Positions 7,433 through 14,735 of a DNA stretch of 35,972 bases are shown one piece after another (the first letter of the stretch is position 1; each line of letters begins with the position of its first letter). The translations under genes and the position numbers were made by a program. Source of the DNA: SVFI01 sp964519385 (GTDB lineage Bacteria; Bacillota; Clostridia; Lachnospirales; Lachnospiraceae); assembly GCA_964519385.1 (NCBI GenBank), contig CAZFLR010000023.1, forward strand, positions 1-35,972, given 5' to 3'. Below the pieces are notes generated by a model, which was not told the origin of the DNA, did no database searches, and was given only the letters and a program-made list of their open reading frames with translations.

Positions 7433-8294
7433 ATGTTTAAAATAAGAAAACAATTATCAAAATTATATACAGCAACCGTGCTTGGAAATATATCCCTGAC
7501 GGGTGCATGGGTTGCTATTTTAGCCTCAAGGGGCTATAGTCTTGTTGAAATAGGTATAGCCGAAACGGTATTTCACATAATCAGTCTTATCTTTGAAATT
7601 CCGTCGAATTTTGGCGGATGTTTTTGGAAGAAAAAGGATGCTGGTTATCAGCACGCTCATGGGAATGATTTCGGATGCTGTGATGATTCTTTCGACGAAT
7701 CTTTTTATGGTGTGTCTGTCTATTGCATTCAGGGCTCTGAGCTATAATTTTTCATCGGGCTCGGGCGATGCACTTGCCTATGATTCGCTGAAACAGTTCG
7801 GTCTGGAGAGACAGTTTGAAAAATATGAGTCAAATCAGATGATTCTTTATCGGCTGTGCAGTGGTATATCAACGCTTTGTGCCGGCTTTGTGCTGACTCT
7901 CGGTTACCGTATGGCATATGGAATGGGGCTGATGCTTTGCAACTCACTGGTTGGTGCGGTTGATGTGCTTCTGCTGTTCTTTTTGCAGGCAAAGCTCCCG
8001 GAAAGCGGAATATCAAAATGGTGGCTGGGATATCGATGGATTTTTATGATTTCCATGCTGCTGGTGATGACCGGACTGCTTGCAGAGCACTCTGCGTTTT
8101 ATCAGGTGATGGTTATTGGGGGCTTCGTTGCAGCAATCGGGGATGATGCGCTGCAGGTGCGGACCAATGCCGAATTGCAGAATATGTTTCCGTCGGAGCA
8201 GCGCGCCACGCTCATATCCATTGAATCCTTCAGTTTTTCCATTATTATGATTGTGTTGTCGCCGCTTGCGGGGTTCTTCTTTTCATACTGGTAA
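7433..8294 (+). pseudogene. MFS transporter, frameshifted and truncated
   Basis: Translation from the ATG at 7433 gives a normal MFS start (LGNISLTGAWVAILASRGYSLVEIGIAETVFHIISL, read in parts) ending EIPS at about 7609. The next bases read NFGGCFWKKK in this frame, whereas the neighbouring frame reads ILADVFGRKRM, the conserved MFS loop after helix 2. Loss of about two bases near 7608-7612 explains this. The second frame then continues through several helices to a stop at 8292-8294 (SYW). Together the frames make about 287 residues, against about 400 for the family, so the C-terminal helices are missing as well. The gene is probably dead unless frameshifting or a sequence error rescues it. 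It is preceded by the hairpin at 7389-7432. Confidence 0.8.
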
Positions 8295-8308
8295 GGAGAG
8301 AGAATCGC

Positions 8309-9181
8309 TCAAGTCAGGTTTTTACGGTATTCCTTCGGTGTGCACTGATACTTCAGCCGGAACTGTTTGGTGAAATAGCTCTGATGGTTAAAGCCGCAGG
8401 CAAGGCAGATGTCCGTGACCGAAAGGGAAGTGCGTTCCAAAAGCTGCTGGCTGCATTCCAGACGGTATGAATTTACAAAGTTCATTGGTGACTGTCCCAT
8501 GTATTTTTTGAAAATCTGACAGCACTTGCTGCGACAGATCTTGCCGGAGGCAGCAATCTCCTCAAGTGAAATGACGGACGAATAGTTTTCATAAATAAAA
8601 GAAACCATCTGTCGCTGTATAAGAAGCTCTTCGTCCTTTTCCTCCTCGTCAATATAGAGGGAGGGGAGGAGGCGGCGGTACAATTGAATCCAAAGTGTCT
8701 GAAACAGGTTTATCACCTCCAGCTCATAGGATGGTGAGGAACCTGTTTTTACATGATAAATGTCGAGAATCAGGCGGAAAATTTCGTCCTCCGAATCAAA
8801 CAGGAAGTAATCAGGCTGTGAGCTTGCAATCAGGGGTGTGATATATTTCTCATAAAGCTTTTTATTGCTGACAACCAGAGACGGATGTAAAAGCACACAG
8901 TAGTATCGGCATTCTGTTGGCTGGTTGGCGCAAGCGTAGTGAAGCCGTCCGGAATTTATCATAATCATATCTCCCTTTTTCAGAGGAATGCTTTTTCCGT
9001 TAGCAAAGTAATCCATATCTCCTTCGGTCACATATATAAATTCCAGCTCCTCGTGCCAGTGGCAAAGAAAATTATAATTTGTGACATCTGACAAAAGTCC
9101 TTCCTGAATATAGATGGGAATTCCCGGTTCGTTGTATGCGATAATCTCTGAATTGTCCTTGTTTACCCTGATGCCCGGCAT
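8309..9181 (-). CDS. AraC-family transcriptional regulator with N-terminal cupin domain
   Basis: This 290-residue protein starts at the ATG at 9181 with GGAGGT eight bases upstream on the minus strand. Residues about 20-130 form an AraC-type cupin (HWHEELEFIYVTEGDMDYF, PLKKGDMIMINSGRLHY), usually the ligand-sensing part. The last 100 residues are two helix-turn-helix motifs (SLEEIAASGKICRSKCCQIFKKYMG and VTDICLACGFNHQSYFTKQFR, read in part) ending PKEYRKN. It is transcribed away from the MATE exporter gene, and such divergent pairs commonly mean local control. The effector is unknown. Confidence 0.9.
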   Translation of the reverse strand: MPGIRVNKDNSEIIAYNEPGIPIYIQEGLLSDVTNYNFLCHWHEELEFIYVTEGDMDYFANGKSIPLKKGDMIMINSGRLHYACANQPTECRYYCVLLHPSLVVSNKKLYEKYITPLIASSQPDYFLFDSEDEIFRLILDIYHVKTGSSPSYELEVINLFQTLWIQLYRRLLPSLYIDEEEKDEELLIQRQMVSFIYENYSSVISLEEIAASGKICRSKCCQIFKKYMGQSPMNFVNSYRLECSQQLLERTSLSVTDICLACGFNHQSYFTKQFRLKYQCTPKEYRKNLT

Positions 9182-9226
9182 AATACACCTCCAAAAATAC
9201 GATTGTTATAAAAAATAGAGACAAAA

Positions 9227-9259
9227 ATAGTATTTTTTCGCAAAAACAGATACTATAAT
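9227..9259. promoter_or_regulatory. Inverted repeat and -10 element between the AraC and MATE genes
   Basis: ATAGTAT (9227-9233) and ATACTAT (9250-9256) are inverted repeats with centres 23 bp apart. The right arm overlaps a TATAAT at 9254-9259 oriented toward the MATE gene. No clear -35 is seen, which would fit a promoter needing an activator. Seven-base arms in A/T-rich DNA can arise by chance. Confidence 0.3.
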
Positions 9260-9302
9260 GCCATTGTAACTGATGATATGAAATTTGAAAAGGTATATAA
9301 GT

Positions 9303-10691
9303 ATGAAAGATAAAGGATTAAGAAAACAGTTTATTGCAATTGTTCTGCCTTTGGCAGTGCAGAATCTCCTGTCGGCTCTTGTGAGCGCGTCGGATGCGCT
9401 GATGCTGGGAGGTGTGAATCAGGAATCACTTTCAGCGGTTTCTCTGGCGACACAGGTGACGTTTGTCGTGACGCTTTTTTACAACGGAATTATAGGAGGA
9501 ACGACCGTGCTGGCGGCCCAGTATTGGGGAAATGGAAAACCGGATAAGGTAGAGGATGTTATGGGAACCGCACTGAGGTATGCGATGCTGGTGTCTTTTT
9601 TGTTCTGGCTGGGATGTACGTTTATTCCGCAGCATCTGATGCGTATTTTTACAAATGACAGACAACTCATAGAACTCGGCGCACCTTACCTTCAGATAGT
9701 GGGCTGGTCATATCTTTGCATGGGAATTACGCAGATTTATTTCTGTGTGATGAAAAATACAGAGAGAACGATGCGAAGCACGGTGTATGCAACGGTTTCG
9801 CTTGTCTTGAACCTGTTTTTGAACGTCGTTTTTATTTATGGACTTTTCGGGGCACCTCGTCTTGAAATCAGAGGAGCTGCGCTGGCAACCCTGCTTGCAA
9901 GAATCCTTGAACTGTTGTTTGTGGCAGTGGAAAACTTGCAAAAGGACGTGGTCCGGATACGATTTAAGAAGATTGTCGCATGCGATGCCGTGATTGCTGC
10001 GGATTATTTGAAATATACGCTTCCTGTCCTGGCTAATTCTCTGACATGGGGAATAGGATTTACGATGTTTACGGTGATTATCGGACGGCTCGGAAGTGAT
10101 GCAGTGGCGGCCAATTCCATTGCCAACATTGTGAAAAATCTGATTTTGTGTGTCTGCTACGGTATCAGTACAGGAAGCGGAATCCTTGTCGGGAATCTGC
10201 TGGGAGCGGACAAAATACAGGAGGCAAAACTTCTGGGAGACAAGTGTACGAGGTTATCTATAATTGCCGGTGCGATTACGGGACTGATTGTGCTGGTATC
10301 CAGTCCGCTTGTAGTTGCCGGGATGACGACACTGTCGCCGGCGGCAAAAGGTTACCTGCAGGTAATGCTCGTTGTCTGCTCTTATTACATTATCGGAAAG
10401 TCCATCAACTGTACGGTGATTTCGGGAATCTTCTGTGCAGGAGGAGATACCAAGTTCGGTTTTGTCTGTGATACCATTACCATGTGGTGTGTGGTTGTGC
10501 CTGTAGGCATACTGGCAGCTTTTGTGTTTGAACTTCCGGTGCTCTGGGTTTATGTTCTCCTGAACATTGATGAAATCATCAAGCTTCCGGTTGTTTTCAG
10601 GCATTACAGGCAGTATCTGTGGGCAAAAAATCTGGTAAGAGCTGAGGAAAGCTATGAGCAGAATATGATGCCGGCCTGTAAAAAAACTTGA
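9303..10691 (+). CDS. MATE-family multidrug/sodium antiporter
   Basis: This is a 462-residue polytopic membrane protein of normal family length. The ATG at 9303 is chosen because AAAGG lies nine bases upstream; the TTG at 9285 has no RBS. It opens with the MATE pattern (LRKQFIAIVLPLAVQNLLSALVSASDALMLG, read in parts) and contains repeated helix pairs such as GTTVLAAQYWGNGKPDKV and GSGILVGNLLGADKIQEAKLLG, the two pseudo-symmetric halves of the fold. Members export cationic compounds using Na+ or H+ gradients. It is probably controlled by the divergent AraC regulator. Its stop codon lies inside the -35 element of the next promoter. Confidence 0.92.
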   Translation: MKDKGLRKQFIAIVLPLAVQNLLSALVSASDALMLGGVNQESLSAVSLATQVTFVVTLFYNGIIGGTTVLAAQYWGNGKPDKVEDVMGTALRYAMLVSFLFWLGCTFIPQHLMRIFTNDRQLIELGAPYLQIVGWSYLCMGITQIYFCVMKNTERTMRSTVYATVSLVLNLFLNVVFIYGLFGAPRLEIRGAALATLLARILELLFVAVENLQKDVVRIRFKKIVACDAVIAADYLKYTLPVLANSLTWGIGFTMFTVIIGRLGSDAVAANSIANIVKNLILCVCYGISTGSGILVGNLLGADKIQEAKLLGDKCTRLSIIAGAITGLIVLVSSPLVVAGMTTLSPAAKGYLQVMLVVCSYYIIGKSINCTVISGIFCAGGDTKFGFVCDTITMWCVVVPVGILAAFVFELPVLWVYVLLNIDEIIKLPVVFRHYRQYLWAKNLVRAEESYEQNMMPACKKT

Positions 10692-10715
10692 CATTCCGGG
10701 CAGGATGAATATAAT
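10688..10715 (+). promoter_or_regulatory. Consensus sigma-A promoter of the trpBA unit
   Basis: TTGACA at 10688-10693 and TATAAT at 10710-10715, 16 bp apart, are both perfect hexamers. The -35 overlaps the MATE stop codon. The predicted transcript start is near 10722, placing the whole T-box in the leader. Confidence 0.75.
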
Positions 10716-10721
10716 AAAAGA

Positions 10722-11019
10722 AGAGCTTTTGACAATTACATATTTTTAAACCGTTGATGTGGAGATAAAAATAAACGGGCACTCACAGAGAGCCGGAGGG
10801 GCTGAGAACCGGCAGGACGCTATTTATTAAATGGACCACGGAGGGCATAGGGAACGGAATTTTCGGATTCCAAGTATTCTATGACGTGTGAGCATACGTG
10901 AGTTGCTGGGAATATGTTTGTATTCTGTGAGTGTGTGGATTCCACAAATCAAGGTGGCACCGCGGTAGAGATTTTACCGTCCTTGACAATAGAGATACTA
11001 TTGTCAGGGGCGTTTTTTG
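10722..11019 (+). promoter_or_regulatory. T-box leader, probably tryptophan-specific
   Basis: The conserved T-box sequence AAGGTGGCACCGCGG lies at 10951-10965, just before a terminator at 10984-11018. Stem I elements are visible upstream (AGAGAGCCGG near 10787 and GAACCGGCAGG near 10805), followed by AAATGGACCACGGAGGGC, in which TGG at 10832-10834 is the likely specifier codon. T-boxes bind uncharged tRNA; a Trp specifier fits the genes that follow (trpB, trpA). Limited Trp-tRNA charging should favour the antiterminator and raise expression. The exact stem I fold and specifier assignment are inferred by eye. Confidence 0.9.
10984..11018 (+). terminator. Regulated T-box terminator
   Basis: TGACAATAG (10984-10992) pairs with CTATTGTCA (10998-11006) around AGATA, extended by CCT with GGG, and is followed by GGCG and six T (11013-11018). 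It is the attenuator of the T-box, ending 19 bases before the trpB ATG. Confidence 0.88.
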
Positions 11020-11037
11020 TTGATAGGAGGATAAAAA

Positions 11038-12222
11038 ATGGCAAAAGGAAGATATGGTATTCACGGAGGACAGTATATACCGGAATCGTTGATGGATGAG
11101 GTATTAAAACTGGAAGAGGCTTACGAATTCTACAAAAAGGATCTGGCCTTTAATGAGGAACTTAATACGCTGCTCAAAGAGTATGCGGGCAGACCGTCAC
11201 TTCTTTATTACGCAGAGAAGATGACAAAAGATCTCGGCGGAGCGAAAATTTATTTTAAGAGAGAAGACTTAAACCATACAGGCTCCCATAAGATTAACAA
11301 CGTGCTCGGTCAGGCACTTCTTGCGAAGAAAATGGGAAAGACGAGAATTATTGCAGAGACCGGAGCAGGACAGCATGGTGTGGCAACGGCGACAGCAGCA
11401 GCACTTCTTGGTCTTGAATGTGAAATCTTTATGGGGGAGGAAGACACCATCCGTCAGGCACTGAATGTGTACCGTATGGAGCTTCTTGGAGCAAAGGTGC
11501 ACGCTGTGAAGAGCGGAACCAGAACGCTTAAAGACGCGGTAAACGAGTGCATGCGCGAGTGGACCATGAGGGTGGATGATACATTGTATGTGCTTGGCTC
11601 TGTAATGGGACCTCATCCGTTCCCGATGATTGTTAGAGATTTTCAGAGTGTCATCAGCCGTGAGGCGAGAGCGCAGATTCTGGAAAAAGAAGGGAAATTA
11701 CCGGATGTTGTCATGGCATGTGTCGGAGGCGGAAGCAATTCGATGGGTATGTTCTACGAGTTTATAAAGGATGAATCCGTACAACTGATTGGCTGTGAGG
11801 CAGCAGGTCTCGGAGCGGATACAGACAGAACGGCAGCGACGGTTACCACAGGCTCACTAGGAGTGTTCCACGGAATGAAATCTTATTTCTGTCAGGATGA
11901 ATACGGTCAGATTGCACCGGTGTATTCGATTTCGGCAGGACTGGATTATCCGGGAGTAGGACCTGAGCATGCATATCTTCATGATATAGGCAGAGCACAG
12001 TATGTACCTGTAACCGATGAAGAGGCAGTGGATGCTTTTGAATATATTGCAAAAACAGAGGGAATCATTGCTGCGATTGAAAGCTCCCATGCAGTGGCGC
12101 ATGTGATGAAGATTGCGCCGAAGATGGATAAGGACCAGATTATTATTTGCTGTCTGTCAGGTCGGGGAGACAAAGACGTTGCCGCTATTGCGAGATACAG
12201 AGGAGTGGATTTACATGAGTAA
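11038..12222 (+). CDS. trpB: Tryptophan synthase beta chain
   Basis: This 394-residue PLP enzyme joins indole and serine to make tryptophan. The ATG at 11038 follows AGGAGG. Seen directly: GRYGIHGGQYIPE at the start, HTGSHKINN with the PLP lysine at residue 85, AETGAGQHG with the catalytic Glu, GGGSNS (230-235) holding the PLP phosphate, and GLDYPGVGPEHAYL, typical of TrpB1-type chains that work with TrpA. It is the first gene after the T-box and overlaps trpA by eight bases. None of the earlier pathway genes (trpEGDCF) are in this operon, so the rest of the pathway lies elsewhere or is absent and the pair serves indole use. Confidence 0.97.
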   Translation: MAKGRYGIHGGQYIPESLMDEVLKLEEAYEFYKKDLAFNEELNTLLKEYAGRPSLLYYAEKMTKDLGGAKIYFKREDLNHTGSHKINNVLGQALLAKKMGKTRIIAETGAGQHGVATATAAALLGLECEIFMGEEDTIRQALNVYRMELLGAKVHAVKSGTRTLKDAVNECMREWTMRVDDTLYVLGSVMGPHPFPMIVRDFQSVISREARAQILEKEGKLPDVVMACVGGGSNSMGMFYEFIKDESVQLIGCEAAGLGADTDRTAATVTTGSLGVFHGMKSYFCQDEYGQIAPVYSISAGLDYPGVGPEHAYLHDIGRAQYVPVTDEEAVDAFEYIAKTEGIIAAIESSHAVAHVMKIAPKMDKDQIIICCLSGRGDKDVAAIARYRGVDLHE

Positions 12223-12982
12223 AATTAGTGAAGCGTTTCAGAATAAAAAAGCATTTGTCGGTTTTTTGACGGCGGGCGATCCTTCGCTTGAAAAAACCGA
12301 AGAATTTATTATAACAATGGAGAAAGCAGGCGCGTCCGTGGTAGAAATCGGAGTTCCTTTTTCGGATCCGATTGCCGAGGCCCCTGTTGTACAGGAAGCA
12401 AATGTGCGTGCACTTTCTGCCGAAGGCGGATGCACAACGGATATGATTTTTGACATGCTCAGCCGTGTGAAGGATAAGGTGTCGATTCCGATTGTGTTGA
12501 TGACATATTTAAATCCGGTATTTAAGTATGGATATGACGCATTTATGAAAAAATGTAACGAGACCGGTGTGGCAGGAATTATTATTCCGGATATGCCATA
12601 TGACGAGAGAGAAGAGATACTTCCGATGGCGGATAAATACGGAGTGGATATCATTTCACTGGTGGCACCGGCGGGCAAAAAGCGTATCCGCATGATAGCA
12701 GGTGACGCAAAGGGTTATATTTATGTACTGCCTTCTCTGGACGCAGCAGACGGACGCAAGGATGTTCTGACGGATATTTCTGATATTGTGACACAGATTC
12801 GCGAAGTGACGGATACACCGGTGGTTCTTGAAATCGGAGTGGATTATCCAAAGGCGGAATATGAGACCATCGCAGACGGCTTTGTTGTGGAAAATGCGAT
12901 TGTAAATCTGATTGCCAAATACGGAAATGATGCAGCACAGACGATTTATGATTATGTAAAAAATACAGTGGAAAACTTATAG
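12215..12982 (+). CDS. trpA: Tryptophan synthase alpha-chain homologue with altered phosphate-binding loops
   Basis: The 255-residue TIM barrel starts at the ATG at 12215 inside the trpB end (AGGAG at 12201-12205). The first half is a good TrpA: VGFLTAGDPS, EIGVPFSDP with catalytic Glu44, then IAEAPVVQEAN, in which Glu55 takes the place of the second acid (Asp60 in Salmonella; Glu occurs there in some clostridial TrpA). The second half departs from the family. The loop normally reading GVTG is LDAADG, the usual GFGIS strand is EIGVDY, and the phosphate-binding GSA is ENA. Those loops hold the phosphate of indole-3-glycerol phosphate. It could be an impaired enzyme, an allosteric partner for TrpB, or act on another substrate. 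Operon position and TrpB pairing still support the trpA name. Confidence 0.85.
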   Translation: MSKISEAFQNKKAFVGFLTAGDPSLEKTEEFIITMEKAGASVVEIGVPFSDPIAEAPVVQEANVRALSAEGGCTTDMIFDMLSRVKDKVSIPIVLMTYLNPVFKYGYDAFMKKCNETGVAGIIIPDMPYDEREEILPMADKYGVDIISLVAPAGKKRIRMIAGDAKGYIYVLPSLDAADGRKDVLTDISDIVTQIREVTDTPVVLEIGVDYPKAEYETIADGFVVENAIVNLIAKYGNDAAQTIYDYVKNTVENL

Positions 12983-12999
12983 AAAGCAGGTAAGAGAGA

Positions 13000-14643
13000 A
13001 TGGCGTGGTATGATGAGGCAGTATTTTATCACATTTATCCGCTCGGACTTTGTAATGCACCGAAGGAAAATTCTTATGGTGAACCGGAACACAGGCTCAG
13101 AGAAGCTATGGTGTGGATTGACCATATAAAAGAGACAGGGTTTAATGCGATTTATATCGGACCGCTGTTTGAGTCCGTAGGACACGGATATGAGACGACG
13201 GATTACAAGAAGCTTGACAGCCGTCTCGGTGATAACGAAGATTTAAAGTTGTTTGTGAAAACCTGTCATGAGAAGGGAATCCGAGTGATTTTTGACGGTG
13301 TGTTCAATCATACGGGAAGAGATTTTTTCGCATTTCGGGATATTCTGCAAAACCGTGAAAATTCCCGCTATAAGGACTGGTATTGTAATGTGAATTTCTG
13401 GGGCAATAACAGTTATAATGACGGATTTTCTTATGAAAACTGGGGCGGCTATGATTTGCTTGTAAAGCTGAATCAGCACAATCCGGAGGTGAAGGCATAC
13501 ATTGCGGATGTAATTCGTTTCTGGGTGAGTGAGTTTGATGTGGACGGTATTCGTCTTGATGCAGCAGATGTACTTGATTTTGATTATATGAAGATGCTTC
13601 GTCAGGTGGCGAACGAAGTCAAACCTGATTTCTGGCTCATGGGGGAAGTGATACATGGTGATTATGCAAGATGGGCAAACGAGAGTACACTTCATTCGGT
13701 TACCAATTATCATCTGCATAAAGCGTTGTATTCGGGACATAATGATCACAATTATTTCGAGATTGCCCATACGGTCAAACGTCTCAATGATATGGGTGGC
13801 TTAAAGCTTTATAATTTTACGGATAATCATGATGTAGAGCGTATTTATACCAAGCTGAATAACAAGCAGCACTACACACCGGTGCAGATACTCTGCTATA
13901 CGCTTCCGGGTGTTCCGTCCGTATATTATGGTTCCGAATTTGGAATCGAAGGAAAAAAAGAAAAGTGGTCGGATGATTCCCTGAGACCTGCACTGAATTA
14001 TGAAGATTATAAAAACGCGATTACAACCAATGCATGTACGGCACTCATTGCAAAGCTCGGAAAAATCCGCCAGAGCGTGAAAGCCCTTTCCTACGGGGAT
14101 TACAGAGAATTGCTGCTCATCAACAGACAGTATGCATATTCACGTAATCACGAGGGGGTGAGTGTGGTTGTCTCAGTCAACAATGACGACAGCGATTATG
14201 TGATGACGTTACCTGCAAGTAACTGCGGAGAGTATGTCGGTGCACTCTGGGGTCAGAAGGTGACTGTGGACAATGGGAATATTACGGTAAATATAAAGGC
14301 AAACTCCGGAGAAATCTGGATTCCTGTCACATTGCAGACGGATGTGCCTGCGGAGCCTGTAGCGATACAGACAGTTGCGGAGACGGAGCCTGTAGAGATG
14401 CAGCCTGGGATGCCAATTGAGCCTGCAGAGATGCAGCCTGAGACGAGCATGGAAGGGGAAGTACATACCGCGGAAGTCTTGCCGGACAGAGACAGGGTAT
14501 TTGAAGAAGGAAGGATTGCAGGACTCCAGGAAGCAATTCTTGCCCGGATGGAAAAAAACGGTTATGTGACACAGCAGATGAGGGATGATGTTTATAATCA
14601 GACACATATTCCTTCGCTGATTAACTGGATAAAGAGCTTTTAA
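13000..14643 (+). CDS. GH13 alpha-amylase-family glycosidase with repeat linker and helical tail
   Basis: This 547-residue protein has no signal peptide, so it is probably cytoplasmic. The ATG at 13000 lies 17 bases after trpA, with no terminator or evident promoter between. The GH13 barrel spans about 1-345: FYHIYPLGLC, FDGVFNHTG, DGIRLDAAD (nucleophile Asp187), LMGEV (acid/base Glu216) and FTDNHDVER (Asp275). A beta-rich C domain follows (about 350-445), then three 11-residue repeats (452-484) and a helical tail (EEGRIAGLQEAILARMEKNGY). It probably cleaves alpha-glucosidic bonds in malto-oligosaccharides, and cyclomaltodextrinase- or oligoglucosidase-like activity is possible. It is followed by a terminator and then a glucose-type PTS operon, so sugar use may link it to its right-hand neighbours even though it seems to be transcribed from the Trp T-box. 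Confidence 0.85.
   Translation: MAWYDEAVFYHIYPLGLCNAPKENSYGEPEHRLREAMVWIDHIKETGFNAIYIGPLFESVGHGYETTDYKKLDSRLGDNEDLKLFVKTCHEKGIRVIFDGVFNHTGRDFFAFRDILQNRENSRYKDWYCNVNFWGNNSYNDGFSYENWGGYDLLVKLNQHNPEVKAYIADVIRFWVSEFDVDGIRLDAADVLDFDYMKMLRQVANEVKPDFWLMGEVIHGDYARWANESTLHSVTNYHLHKALYSGHNDHNYFEIAHTVKRLNDMGGLKLYNFTDNHDVERIYTKLNNKQHYTPVQILCYTLPGVPSVYYGSEFGIEGKKEKWSDDSLRPALNYEDYKNAITTNACTALIAKLGKIRQSVKALSYGDYRELLLINRQYAYSRNHEGVSVVVSVNNDDSDYVMTLPASNCGEYVGALWGQKVTVDNGNITVNIKANSGEIWIPVTLQTDVPAEPVAIQTVAETEPVEMQPGMPIEPAEMQPETSMEGEVHTAEVLPDRDRVFEEGRIAGLQEAILARMEKNGYVTQQMRDDVYNQTHIPSLINWIKSF
14353..14451 (+). repeat. Three 33-bp tandem repeats in the GH13 gene
   Basis: In-phase units begin at 14353, 14386 and 14419, each starting GAGCCTG, and the last two share 21 of 22 bases. 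They encode EPVAIQTVAET, EPVEMQPGMPI and EPAEMQPETSM, a Pro/Glu-rich linker between the catalytic part and the helical tail. Such exact spacing suggests recent slippage or duplication. Confidence 0.8.
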
Positions 14644-14645
14644 TG

Positions 14646-14685
14646 AAAAAGGAAGTATTTTGCGAAAGTGAAATACTTCCTTTTT
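14646..14685 (+). terminator. Rho-independent terminator of the trpBA-GH13 unit
   Basis: AAAAAGGAAGTATTT (14646-14660) pairs perfectly with AAATACTTCCTTTTT (14671-14685) around a ten-base loop, directly after the GH13 stop. The T-rich arm makes it an efficient terminator, and it is nearly symmetric, so it could work on both strands. Confidence 0.88.
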
Positions 14686-14735
14686 ACATATATTTTTTTA
14701 TTTTGCAGAAACTACATCCAAAGGAGAAATGCAAA

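Noticed and set aside
12377..12379. Glu55 in TrpA in place of the Asp60-equivalent acid as a sign of lost activity
   Set aside because: From memory, clostridial TrpA proteins often have AEGP here, so this change alone is not unusual; the finding rests on the later phosphate loops.
13243..13770. 175-residue minus-strand frame
   Set aside because: It is antisense to the GH13 barrel, whose catalytic motifs are clear on the plus strand.
14643..14735. Extended N-terminus for the PTS permease
   Set aside because: The extra codons are the terminator hairpin and the RBS lies after them; the ATG at 14736 gives the standard family start.
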